Shown: piece after piece, positions 1 to 10,349 of the stretch
Layout of the letters: every line of letters begins with the position of its first letter
Position numbering within the stretch: position 1 is the first letter of the stretch
The notes under the pieces: model-generated
The model's database searches: none
Seen by the model: only the letters and a program-made list of their open reading frames with translations
Told to the model about the DNA's origin: nothing
NCBI GenBank assembly: GCA_037074615.1
Contig: CM073552.1
Span: 22,048,019 to 22,112,018 of the forward strand
From: Leucaena leucocephala
Taxonomy: Eukaryota > Streptophyta > Magnoliopsida > Fabales > Fabaceae
Direction of reading: 5' to 3'
DNA length: 64,000 nt
Made by a program: the position numbers and the translations under genes

Positions 1-1181
1 TCATGATCTTTGTAAGTATTTCATTATCTCTCAGGATTTCTTGGAGATGATTTTTTGTTAGTTTTCTCATTTTGACTGAGAATATAGCGTGGGATCCATT
101 TTTCACAACAAAAAATCCAATTTCTCTAAATTTTGTGTTTATGATTGCTTCTCTTACCACCAAATAACACTACACTATTAACTTTTATATAATTTTTTTC
201 ACCGATTTCACAAAAACAACAACTTCGCATTATACATTTCTGAGATATTTCAAAACACACTACTGTTATGAATTAAAAAAAAAAAAGCGGCATTAAATTA
301 TTTTAACGATTATGACATTTTTATTCTCATTTTCAAAATTCATCAGTAGTTTTATGCTTCTAAAAAATATATGGTGTTTGACATACTTTAGGTACAAAAT
401 TATATGTATTTCTACACTTTTACCCATTTTTATTTTATAAACGAATAGGTATGTTTAGAAACACTTCAGATGAACACAAATATTTGCAGAATGTTAATTA
501 TGTGATTTAAGTTGAATATTATAATTTTAATTTATTGTATGTACATTTGTTAGTAGTTTGTTTTTGGTATATTTATTATTGTAAATTTGGAAAACTTATT
601 TAAATTTAATTTTTTATATTGTTTGCTTTTGTGTTAATATTTTGAAAAGTTATTATATCTCACATATCATACCGTATTTAATTCAGATGCATGTATCATG
701 GGTGCATTTAAGTTTCCCATTCTTTCAATGTATATGTAATTAATTCCATTTGATTCTAATTACAACTTTCTCCAGTTTAGAAAAAAGTAAACTCTCTGGA
801 AAAAAATAGAAAAAAAGTTAAACAATCAAAAAGTGGGTTGCTTTTTATTATATACAGATATCTCATTTTTCTTTAATTTAATTAAGGGTAACCCAAACTC
901 ATTTTAAGTTGAGATTAATTCCTTTTAAATTTAAAATGTAAAGTTTTTATGTCTCTAAATAAATACGTTTCCTAAAATTTAAATTTATATTCTTGTGATG
1001 AAAACTTTTGATCCCAAGTAGGGATTATAGACTTGATGAAATTTTACCTTATTCTTTTTAGTGTTTATAAATACGTGGGTCATATATATAGGTCGCATAT
1101 AGTTTAAAAAGTATTAAGAAACAAAAAACTAAAAGTGTCGTATTTTTATTAAATGTTATAATATTAACAATTGTCGATCAC
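1..1181. other. AT-rich intergenic sequence upstream of the MBD-like gene
   Basis: I see no coding exon or recognisable mobile element here, only AT-rich sequence with short homopolymer runs. A TATA-like stretch at about 1082-1092 lies roughly 95 bases before the ATG at 1182 and may be the core promoter of the next gene. Confidence 0.5.
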
Positions 1182-2092
1182 ATGCATGAACAGAGAATAA
1201 TATCCCAAATCCAAAAAGACCCAACACAAGTTCCAAGTAACACTGTTGGGGTTGGAAATATCCTATTTTCTTTTGAATTTCCTGAAAAACTTAGCAACAT
1301 AATAGACATGGACAAGGTACGTACCTTATACTACATATCGATGGTTTAAATTATTTAAATTATGTATTTATGTATCTGTTAATTAAAATTACTTAAAACT
1401 AAAAGTTTTTAGAAGAACCTGATAAATTTTGCAGCTACCCCATTTGGAGATAGCCACCAACCTATTGGAGCGTCATTTATCCTTCAAAGAGAGACTTGAG
1501 GGCTGGAACATTGAGCGTCGACAACGTGAAACTGGAAGAACCGATGTGGTAGTTAATTTACTAATTAATTCATTTAATTCAATTCCTTTCTCATAGCCCT
1601 TCAAGATCATTTGAAAACAAGATTAGAATGGGTAGACTAAATGTTGAATTTGGGTTGCAGTATTATCGTCATAGACAATCTAAGAGAGTTTTACGATCGA
1701 TCTATGAGATCGTCATCTTCTTAATGTATGAGAACTGCCCAGCAGGTCGAGAGACAAAGTCATCTTCTAGAGGTGAAGATGGTGAGGAACATAGGATTTG
1801 GGAAAATGACTATGACAATGTTGTTGAGCTCTACAAGAATCATGAGGATGAGGCAGCTGAGGTTCTAGTCTCAATGAGTCATGACGGCGACAAAATTGCA
1901 AATAACATTAAGAGCGAGCCTCCTTCTATTGTTGATGTTGCTTCTACCTCCTCTTCTTCTCCTGTGGCGCCGCCGCCTACTATTGCTGATGTCGATGACG
2001 CGATTGACCTGATTAATTACATTCCGATTTGTAAAACTATGGAGGAAGTTCAAGAGTTCCTCATTAGCAACAGAAAAAATATACATGGATAA
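1182..2092 (+). CDS. Small protein with a methyl-CpG-binding (MBD)-like domain
   Basis: Proposed exons are 1182-1316, 1435-1548 and 1661-2092. Donors (AAG|GTACGT, GTG|GTAGTT) and acceptors (GCAG) are canonical and phases close, giving 226 residues. Residues about 60-105 read like a plant MBD fold: GWNIERRQRETGRTD, then a YYRHRQ segment across the exon 2/3 join, then RVLRSIYEI. This matches the family pattern GW-x-hydrophobic-E-x-R-x-R-x-S/T-G, D-x-YYY, R-x-F-R-S. MBD proteins bind methylated CpG in chromatin and would be nuclear. The C-terminal half is acidic, then rich in Ser/Pro, with no domain I recognise. The loop residues differ from classical methyl-binding members, so methyl-CpG binding is uncertain. 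The first ATG of the open frame was chosen; a later in-frame ATG at 1308 is possible. The domain call is inference from the pattern; the splicing model is fairly sound. Confidence 0.55.
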
Positions 2093-2715
2093 ATCATTAC
2101 ACATGTATTTTCTTGCTGTCGTCAGTACCTGTTTTTAAATTGCGTGTTAATAAGTAGGGTCTCTCTTTTTCTTATCACAGCTAGATAAAGCTATCTCATG
2201 AACCCTAACCTATTCTTCCCTAAAAATATTTTGAACATTTTGCTGTGCGTTCTATATTTTCATTAAATATGTAGGTCTTGTATTGTTGCATATTTTTTTA
2301 AGTTATAGAGACATGCATTAGTAGCCTAGGTTAGAAGTAAAATTAAATTCGTGATCTCTCACCTAACATATGGGGGAATTTACATGCCTTTAGAAGGGAT
2401 GGGAGGAAAGAGGGAGGAAATTTTTACAGTTGTATCTTAAAAAATTAGAGAAATGGGGCCCACCTCAACCAACAACAACTTGTTTCTCTAAGAGACTTCC
2501 TCTTCCTTTTTTTTTTCTTCAATTAATTGTAGTAACGGGATAATTACAGTCTAAATGACAAACAAACTAAGAAGCTATAGTTTCACTTGGGCAACTGTTA
2601 CAACTTTAAACTATGTATTAAGAGCTTAATTGAAAAAAATAAATAGAGATTATTTAACACCCAATCAAACTCTCAATATGAAACTGCAATGATACATTTT
2701 ATTCATAATTAAATA
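2093..2715. other. Intergenic sequence, AT-rich
   Basis: This stretch holds the probable 3' UTR of the MBD-like gene and AT-rich spacer. A short purine-rich tract at about 2395-2425 (GGGATGGGAGGAAAGAGGG) resembles the ends of the MITE at 15187-15406 but has no convincing partner here. I see no gene. Confidence 0.4.
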
Positions 2716-2942
2716 CTCCTCTAGTCCTTAATATAAGAGATTTTTTATTTTTTCAGATAGATTAAGGAAACTAAATAAATTAATTATAATTAATATAAGA
2801 GATAGCTGACAGATTTGAATAAATTAATGAGTATATAATATGAATTTGTCTTCAGAGTTTGATTTAGTTATAATTAACTAATTTATTTAGTTTCTTTAAT
2901 CTATTTAAAAGAGTCAAATAGCTCTTATATCAAGAAATGGAG
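2716..2942. mobile_element. Stowaway-like MITE, copy 1
   Basis: The left end CTCCTCTAGTCCTTAATATAAGAG and the right end CTCTTATATCAAGAAATGGAG are inverted repeats of each other, and both are bordered by TA (2714-2715 and 2943-2944). The size of 227 bases, AT-rich interior and TA duplication fit Stowaway (Tc1/mariner-derived) elements. Four related copies occur in the window. Confidence 0.7.
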
Positions 2943-3029
2943 TAGTAGTTGAGTATGTGATATAAACTAACTACAAGGTATTAGAAGACGTAGTCATAGA
3001 CTGATAGACTCATAGATGTAAAACTAGAG

Positions 3030-4094
3030 TGTATAGATTCCAAGCAGCAGTACATGAAGAACCAGAGATCCTTTCCACGTTCTTGTCGAGAATGAAGACT
3101 GAAGCCTCGTTTCTTTGGTCATGTTTCTCTTTCAAATGCTCCATATGAGACCATATTTCTTCTTTTATGTCCTCAAATTCCTTCTCAACTTCCTTAACTT
3201 TGCCCTCAAGTCTCTGCTTCTCTTACTTTTTCTTCTCCATTAAATTATCAGAGACAACCTATTTGAAGTAAACAACATCAAATGTTAATTATTACTAATA
3301 CTATTCATTGAAAGGATCTGATAATTAAGAGAATGTTGATAGGGTTCTTCTGTTCTTACATGTCTGTCCCCTTCTTCTGTTGGAGCTGATCCCTTAGCAT
3401 TTGCCATTTTGCTTATCTTCAAATTGAATCTTGTTAGATTATACTTCTGATCTTCCAACCTTCCAATCACTCGTTCCCTTCCCAACTTCACATACACAAA
3501 ATCTCTAATGAATCAGATTCTAGAGATTAGTATCAGTATTCAGTAACATCATAATCAACATTAAGTACACATTCCATAATGTTATGAGAACAAGTTCAAA
3601 GGGAGGGCATATCCTAAAAGATTAACTTGTTGAGTGGGAGAGCCCCTAGTCAGAACTCTCCGTGATAGCCCTCCCCATGAACATCCACCTCTCAAGGAAA
3701 GTACCAATGAAACTTATAAATCACACTTTATTTATTAGGCTCTTCCTGATGAGAGACTCATAGCAGATAATCAAAATCACGCATACTATTGCAGATTATC
3801 CAATCTTGAAACCTTTTGTTCCCATTCAAACTATATATATAGACAGAAAACTTCATGAGATATATTGAAGCTACCTTTAATAAAGGAAATTAAATCTTAT
3901 AGCAAGAGTCTTTTAACGTTCCAATTTTCTTTTGGTCTTTTCAGACATCTGAAAATGCGTTTATCCATTTCCTCAAACAACGTGACTGCCTCTGTGATTC
4001 TGGATTTGGGATCTACATCTTTTGTCCAAGCCTTGACAAAATAAAATGGTAGCACCCCAAGATCTGATGGGATTTTCTGTTCTGTCTTGTCCAT
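3030..4094 (-). pseudogene. Array unit A: broken proton-pump-interactor-like coiled-coil gene
   Basis: The first exon starts at 4094 and encodes the family block (LPFYFVKAWTKDVDPKSR, then LFEEMDKR). Compared with unit D it lacks one base just after that block (about 3955), which shifts the frame into a short tail. The second exon (about 3375-3500) ends with the same CAT|GTAAGAACAG donor as unit C. The last exon (about 3030-3258) encodes EVEKEFEDIKEEIWSHMEHL and NEASVF, clearly homologous to the end of unit C, but carries an in-frame TAA near 3218. The frameshift and stop argue for a pseudogene. A 5' UTR intron seems to run from about 4195 to 4105. The family name is inferred from unit C. Confidence 0.55.
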
Positions 4095-4194
4095 TTAGAT
4101 CAAAATCTGCATTTTTCAAATTATATTGATCAAAAGCTATATATTGAAGTGAATCCATGTTCAAATTATAATTAGAGAAGAACATATATACTTA

Positions 4195-5002
4195 CCTCCA
4201 GGATTGCCTCTTTTCAAAGTCTACCAAGAAATGAGAAAATTGATTAATTTAGATTGTATTATATTACTCTATATATGCTGATTTTTGGTCAATATAGGCA
4301 CTCCAATTGATTTTGGTTGTATTCTTGTTAGTCAACTCTCCTGCACCCTACGCCAAGGAAGTCAAAAGAAATAAAAAAAAGGGTCAATGTTTTATTGGGC
4401 TTAATTTTGTTGATATGCAACTTCAAATCAATCGCTTTTATTTATAGTCTTTATTGGCCCAAAAAAATAGCGTTTATAGTTTTTTTTTTTTTTTTTTTGA
4501 TGGGATCATGGTAGTTTTCAAAAGTTATAGTTTGGTCTACGTCGTTTAACTTTTGTCATTATTATGTTATTGAAATGTAAATCATATATAATAATATTTT
4601 TCTCCAATTTATCAAGAATAATTAATTGCAATTGGACAAATTTTCTTGGTCCGATCCATTATTTATAATTTATAGAAAATTACCCCTCAATTTCATTTTC
4701 TATAAATTGAGTAGTGGATGGATAAAGAGTAAAAGGTTAAAATTCCCCTCAATTCCGAAATTTAATTATAGGTTGCGTCACGCATAAGTTACATTATATT
4801 CCCTTGTCAAAGGAATGGAATCATTTCAGTGTAGGGATTATATTTCTTTAAAGAATGAGCCGAGGAATCTCATTGACTCATTCATGCATACCAAACAATT
4901 TGCTTTGAAATCCATCGCTCTTTCCGTGTTTCCACATTGATTATTAAATGCGGAATACTTTTGCTTACTCAATCAAACAGCACGTTGTTCATATATTTAA
5001 TA
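4195..5002. other. Promoter side of unit A and AT-rich spacer
   Basis: The stretch contains the promoter block listed separately at 4341-4367 and an 18-base poly-T run near 4481-4498. The remainder is AT-rich, and I see no coding exon in it. Confidence 0.4.
4341..4367 (-). promoter_or_regulatory. Conserved promoter block of the coiled-coil array, unit A
   Basis: The + strand motif CTGCACCCTACGCCAAGGAA followed by GTCAA is shared by all four units at 200-370 bases upstream of their start codons. Read on the gene strand it holds a TTGAC W-box core. Conservation of this short block amid diverged flanks suggests a shared regulatory site, or simply recent duplication. Confidence 0.45.
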
Positions 5003-5262
5003 CTTTCTTCTGTTCTTAATATAAGAGCTAATCGGAGATTGGATTTTGTCTAAATTATAAGACCTAAATTCACTTTATTTTTCTTTGTTCTACTAAAATA
5101 TTTTGCTTGTACACGTTACAAAATTTCTATTTAAAGGTAGTCATGATAAAAGATAGCATTTTAGAAAAATTAAACTATATTTATTATAAATAATTAATAT
5201 AACTAATTTTATTAATCAATCTAAATTAGTTATCGAACTCTTATATTAAAAATAGGAGGTAG
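5003..5262. mobile_element. Stowaway-like MITE, copy 2
   Basis: The left end (CTTCTGTTCTTAATATAAGAG) and right end (CTCTTATATTAAAAATAGGAG) are inverted repeats, and TA dinucleotides flank the element. The interior shares AATTAATATAACTAATTT-type sequence with the other copies. Confidence 0.6.
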
Positions 5263-5393
5263 TATATAATAAGCTTTCCAAATGATTAAGATGTTAAAGT
5301 CAATTAGCCCTCTTGAAGCCCACGCCATAAAAGTCAACTTCATCTATACGTGTGTATATATATATGTAGGAGCGAGAGGTTTAGGATATAGAG

Positions 5394-5690
5394 ATGGATC
5401 AAGAACAGAAAATAATTATCATCGTATTTGTAACATCATTTGTTTGTGTCCTTTGTTGCTTCTGTGCCTGTCTGATATGTTCAGAAAGGAAAGCAAAGAG
5501 ACAAGTTGATCAGCCCGCGTCTGGTGTTGGTGCTGGTGCCGGTGCCGGTGCCGGTGCTTTTTCTCATGGTGGAAGGACGTATGTTTGGTCTATCGCGGCA
5601 ACAGACACTATGACAGACACCGGGGTTATCACAAGCTCATGTGGTGGAAGTGCCACATGTGATGGCGGTGGAGGAAGTGGGTGTGAGTAG
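5394..5690 (+). CDS. Small Cys-rich single-pass membrane protein, unknown function
   Basis: This is a single open frame of 98 residues. After a short acidic/polar N-terminus (MDQEQK), residues 7-30 form one hydrophobic helix with four Cys (FVCVLCCFCACLIC). A basic stop-transfer stretch (ERKAKR) follows, then a Gly-Ala repeat (residues 44-54, built from repeated GGTGCC/GGTGCT codons), then a Ser/Thr-rich region and a Gly/Cys-rich end. The layout suggests a type III or tail-out membrane microprotein. A TATATATATA stretch lies about 30-40 bases before the ATG, which is close for a plant core promoter. I do not recognise the family. It sits between array units A and B on the opposite strand. It could be a real lineage-specific gene or a chance frame; the helix-then-basic pattern favours a real gene. 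Confidence 0.45.
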   Translation: MDQEQKIIIIVFVTSFVCVLCCFCACLICSERKAKRQVDQPASGVGAGAGAGAGAFSHGGRTYVWSIAATDTMTDTGVITSSCGGSATCDGGGGSGCE

Positions 5691-6138
5691 AGATTGTTAA
5701 AATCATCAAGCTTGTTTTTGTCCTCATAAAAGGAACTGGTAGAAGATGTATTTGAGAGAGCTACTCATGTTTGGGGCTCGACTCAGCTTGATATTAAGTA
5801 TTCAAATTATGTTTAATTATATGAACGTTGACACCGGGTGAAAAAAAGATGAATTGGTTATCAAATGTAGTTAAAGCTTTGTGGTCATGAATTTCTTCTC
5901 TATTATTATCTTATATAGTATGACAAGCATATATAGTATGATTTAATTGGAGATTGATATAACAATATTTAAAGATCATACACTTATGATAAAATTTTAT
6001 ATTTCAACGGGGAAACTTGTCAGAAAAAATACTCATAACTTGGTCTAAATTTGCTGGATATATAGATTGTATTGGAGTGAATAGAATCATTCTCCAAGTT
6101 GCAAAATTTGAAGACTCAATCCATTTCTATATTCTTAA

Positions 6139-8530
6139 GAAAGAACAGCGAAGCCTCCTTTCTCTGATAGTGTGTCTTTCAAGTTCTTCTGATGAAATGA
6201 CCATATCTCTTCATTTATGGCCTCTATTTCTTTTTCTACAACTCTGATTTTGGCCTCAAGTGCCCTTTTTTTTCTTCCCCATCTCCATCAACTCATCACT
6301 TATGACCTATCAGAATTAAACAAGATATGAACAATCTGCACATTATTTTTTGTCAGAACCTTGAAAATTACGTGATAATAATTATTAATCTACCTTGACT
6401 TGGTTTCTCACTGTTTCCCTCCAGCCTTTTTTGAGATTTTTCTTGTCACTTTGAATTGTTTGATTTCTTCAACTAGTTTTTCACACTTGTTCTGATTGTA
6501 GTGCTTGTAGTAGCATTTATATGTTCTTGGTATCGTCCATAACTGGAGTTATTTCATTAAAACCCAGATAAGACAAAAACGAAAGGTCTTTATATTATAA
6601 TCTGTTTAAAAAGAAAAACTGTAATAATAATAATTTACGTAGATTTTTTAAATTACAGTGTCACTAAGATCTACCCTAGGTGAAGTTGAAGCATTATTCC
6701 TCTCTTAGGGTGTGCAAGGTGCCCATGTGCCTAATTTGTCCACCCGAATCCAAAGAAAAATGGCTTTGCATGGACAAAAAAAAATGGCCCAAAATATAAA
6801 TGGGCGGGTTTAGGCAGGGCAGGGTATTGGGTAAGATATATTATCCTGTCTATTTATTTCGGCCCTATATATATATATATATATATATATTAGTAATATC
6901 AGTTCTAGACTTGGTATATCATTAGTTCCCATTACAGGCGTCTTCAAGGGCATACTTGTGGGAAGTCGCAGAGCTTCTTTAGCTGAAAGGGATAAATTTG
7001 CAAGGACGTTAAAGCTTAACTGTGGGCATCATCTTCATGGTTATCTCCCTAAACGGCTAAACTTACTGCTTTTTTCACTTTCACCATCTGATAAAGTTTC
7101 ATATTAATGCCCAAAAATACATCTACACATTATATTGTTCAAAGTTACAATCAGCATCTGAATCAGATTTACTGATACATCATTCTTCTTCTTGCATGCT
7201 TCATCACGAATCTTATTAACCAAGTTTGAAATTTCCTCTTCACTTATGTATTGAAAATATTTCACCTTTTTGGGGCCCAACAATTCTGTAATGGATATTT
7301 TTCTTCTCTATTTCCGTCCTTCACCAAAGGGTGCGAAAATCACATCATTGAGTCTATCTCTGTTTTGGACAACATGCGGAATATGTTCCGATGTGATTTC
7401 CTAGTTTATGTGTTCTAGAAAATCCGTTCCTAGTAGGAAATGACTATTTCCTTATAGTACTAGAATTTTAAGCTTTATTTTTATATTTTCTGCAAAAGAT
7501 ATGTATTTACAAATTATAATTGTTTCTTTTATTTTTTTCAGATGTTTCATCCTTATTAATTTTAGAGAGATTAATATAAAGTTGTAATTACAAACTATTT
7601 AAATTTGAAATTTTTTTTTTATATATACAATGGATTTCAAAACTTTAATTACTATCTTCTTGTTGCCTTATTCTTAGTTGATTATAGATATTATTTAACT
7701 CTTGGAGACATATGAATATAGTATTATTTTATAAATTTATAATTACTAATTTTTGTCCCACAATATGAGCAGGGTATCATAATTTGAGTATGAAAGCCCG
7801 CCCATGCCCTACTTGAAATAGTTAGAGCTTTTAGCGGATAGGGCCGGGCATTGGGCAGCAAAATGCAACACATTCTTTCTTTGGGTAGGGCTGGGCATTG
7901 GGCTACAAAATGCAGCCCATTTTTTCTTCGAGCAGGGCACAGGGTAGGAGGCTGCCCTACTCATGCACACCCCTAATTCCTCTTCAGGCTCATATTTATC
8001 TCTCTGCCCAGTTGCTTCTAACTGGGCCAAATTTCTGGTCTTATGCTCAATCCAGAAGTTCAACTTCTGCAACGTATATAATTAATTCAGTTTCATAACA
8101 TGATCAAGAGAGAATAGAATCTATATTAGTTTGGATTTTTGTTATTACATGTTTTTGAAGCTTTTCTTCTGATGCATGAGACAATCGAAAAGAAACATAA
8201 ACGAGTGCCATATACAATTGAGTCAGTGATTCCTTTTTCCGTTGAATACTTTGATTGAGTCCGTAAAGTTCAGATTCTTTCAGAATTCTCAACTTGGAAA
8301 GCACCTCTTCACAAAGAAACTGCAATTGGCAGAAAACACGCATACGGAATAGTAATTAAGATCATCGAAAACATTGTTGTTTCAATCTTCCATTAATATA
8401 TGTTAGTCTTTTCACTTACTACTTTGTCTCTGATCTTTTCCGATATCTGAAGAAGTCGCTGATCCATTTCCTCAAACAGCCTGAATGCATATCTAAGTTT
8501 GGACTTGACATCGTAGAGCTTTAATTATTG
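6139..8530 (-). pseudogene. Array unit B: proton-pump-interactor-like gene broken by hAT element and frameshifts
   Basis: Exon order matches unit C. Exon 1 (about 8418-8530) has lost the segment encoding the FCFVKIWPKD block seen in unit D. Exon 2 (about 8150-8322) reads EEVLSKLRILKES through SEEKLQKH. Exon 3 (about 7984-8069) reads KLNFWIEHKTRNLAQLE and is cut by the hAT element at 6704-7975. Exon 4 (about 6395-6530) reads YYKHYNQNKCEKLVEEIKQF but has one extra base before GGGAAACAGTGAG. The last exon (to about 6139) has an extra A in a poly-A run that also shifts the frame. These lesions make it non-coding. Its 3' flank (from about 5930) aligns with that of unit C (from about 10255), so the duplicated segment extends beyond the gene. 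Confidence 0.65.
6704..7975. mobile_element. Non-autonomous hAT-like element inserted in unit B exon 3
   Basis: An exact 8-base duplication, ATTCCTCT, flanks the element at 6696-6703 and 7976-7983. The ends are imperfect inverted repeats (left TTAGGGTGTGCA, right TGCACACCCCTA). The subterminal regions carry GC-rich GGGCAGGGC/GCCCTGCCC repeats that also occur in the element at 31723-32510. An 8-base duplication with TAGGGGTG-type ends is typical of hAT transposons. No transposase frame is visible in the 1272 bases. Unit C at about 11265-11290 shows the corresponding unoccupied sequence. Confidence 0.75.
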
Positions 8531-8570
8531 GGTCTTGCCATAGATCATATGTCGAGTGTTTGATTGAAGA

Positions 8571-8783
8571 GAATAGAGAAAAGTACCAGCGGGTTGGTCT
8601 GAGTGGTAAACGGCTCGATATCGCTTAAACGAGGTCTCGAATTCGAGCATTGGCGTATGCAGAAAATTCTCGTTGGAAGACTCACCCACCATAGCTAGGT
8701 GCGCGACGCGGGTCGGATCCGAATGTAATCGGGGTAAAATTCTGGTGAATAGGGTGGACAAAAAAAAAAGAATTGAGAAAAGT
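8571..8783 (+). mobile_element. tRNA-derived SINE with target-site duplication, in promoter of unit B
   Basis: The body (8585-8769) begins with a tRNA-like head: an A-box-like TGGTCTGAGTGGTAAACG and a B-box-like GGTCTCGAATTCGAG about 35 bases later. It ends in a short poly-A tract after GGGTGGAC. Flanking copies GAATAGAGAAAAGT (8571-8584) and GAATTGAGAAAAGT (8770-8783) are the target-site duplication, with one mismatch. In unit D the same promoter position (about 16943-16960) reads GAATAGAGAAAGTCAATGG without the insertion. These are hallmarks of a plant SINE mobilised by LINE machinery. Confidence 0.8.
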
Positions 8784-8795
8784 CAATGGAAGGTA

Positions 8796-8800
<5 letters not shown>

Positions 8801-8826
<26 letters not shown>
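8801..8826. repeat. (TA)n microsatellite in promoter of unit B
   Basis: An uninterrupted AT dinucleotide run follows the sequence shared with unit D, where a longer (TA)n run sits at the same place (about 16974-17011). The tract therefore predates the duplication and has changed length since. Confidence 0.8.
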
Positions 8827-8827
<1 letters not shown>

Positions 8828-8900
8828 TGCTGAACTGTCGTTTATTAACAAAAGGCCTCCCATCCAGCTTCTCCCAAATGATGATTAAACTGAATAAACC

Positions 8901-8930
8901 CCTTGCACCCACGCCAAGTAAAGCCAACTC
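8901..8930 (-). promoter_or_regulatory. Conserved promoter block, unit B
   Basis: The block reads CCTTGCACCCACGCCAAGTA and then AAGCCAACTC. A T-to-C change destroys the TTGAC core that is kept in units A, C and D, which agrees with unit B being a pseudogene. Confidence 0.45.
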
Positions 8931-9325
8931 TTGCTACTGTAAGAATAGATTAATGACACTGAATAATAATAAATTGATTGCTAAATAATGATAATAACAA
9001 CGACAGCATATACAGCTAATAAATATTGAATATATGTGTGGTGGAAATCACTTCGTAAGATTAATTTTTGCTAGGCTACACATATTTTTCTATTGAAGGT
9101 AATTATAGTCTAGATATTATTAAGTACTAAATATAAACACTTCTGTCACTAAAAATTTAAATTTTAGCTTACGTCGTTGATAAGTTTTTTGTTTTTTTTT
9201 GGGTACATTGAATTGCTTCTTGTTACTTGTGAGCTCATACCTAAAACATTCCATGGGCCATCAGTCTTGGGTCCAATCTATATGATTATGAAATGAAATG
9301 AGATGTGGCCTAACATTTATTATTA

Positions 9326-9540
9326 ATACCTTGTAAGAGTTACTTAACTTTTTTATAGATTAAAAAAATTAAATAAATCAATTATAACTAATATAAGAGT
9401 TAGTTAACTAATTTAAATAGATTAACGATTATATAATATAAATTTATCTTTGAATTTAATCATAATTAATTTATTTATTTAGTTTCTTTAATCTATTAAA
9501 AAAATCAATTAACTCTTGTATTAAGGATTGGAAGGAATAT
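9326..9540. mobile_element. Stowaway-like MITE, copy 3 (diverged)
   Basis: The inverted segments TTGTAAGAGTTACTTAACTTTT and AATTAACTCTTGTATTAAGG bracket an AT-rich core similar to copies 1, 2 and 4. The ends have drifted, so the exact borders are approximate. Confidence 0.5.
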
Positions 9541-10254
9541 TTTTGATAAATCATGTCACAAAGCCCAAAAGATATTTTTTTTATGTCATAATGAAATAAT
9601 GAGGAAAGAAGTATGAGATTCTTATTCTATTTCTCTCCACTACTACAAGACATAGACACATACAATTCATGCTATTTTTCTTTCCTCGCAGTACTGTATA
9701 TTGTTACATACGTCCAATAATCTAATAAAATTCATTTAAAACAAACTAATGACACCATTTATAGTATGTGGAATTGGAATTATATTGGGATTCAGAAACC
9801 CTGTTTTGTTATTCTTAGAAGTGGTTACCAAGTCATATGGCATTCAAGATATTTCACATTGCGTTTATTTATATTTTTAATCTTTAATAAATTATCAAAC
9901 ATATGTGGCGTTTATATGGACCTACCATCTGACCCGATGAATATATTGTTTTATAAACATTTTATTAATTTAATATGTGAAAAATGTTTCATTAAAAAAG
10001 AAACTGCAATACATATTAGTGTAAGATTAAGATATAGAATATAGATTATACTAAATAAATAAAAATATACACATATTGGTAATTAATTTCTTATTTATTT
10101 ATTTTGTTTCGATATGGGTAATGTTATTGTATGTACACATTTCATGCTTTCCCTTTACTTTCACTTATGTAAGGCTTGGTGCAGTGTCACATGTTTTGTT
10201 AGAGAAATCTCTAATTTAAACATGGTGACTAGCTAATATATATTTTTTTAATAA
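9541..10254. other. AT-rich spacer between units B and C
   Basis: Around 9635-9740 the sequence (CTACAAGACATAGACACA, GTACTGTATATTGTTACATA) aligns with 18275-18375 downstream of unit D's promoter, so it belongs to the duplicated segment. No convincing gene is visible. Short open frames here are AT-rich and lack domain character. Confidence 0.45.
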
Positions 10255-10349
10255 AATATGGCATGTATACATAGTATGATTGAATTGGAGATTCATACAA
10301 CAATATTTAAAGATCATACGCTTACAATAATAAAGCTAATTATGATATT

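Noticed and set aside
8585..8660. Possible tRNA gene
   Set aside because: A- and B-box-like motifs are present but the acceptor stem does not pair. A poly-A tail and target duplication show it is a SINE.
9766..10044. Open frame of 92 codons on the plus strand
   Set aside because: Composition is that of translated AT-rich DNA (Phe, Ile, Tyr, Lys), with no homologous open frame in the duplicated segments.
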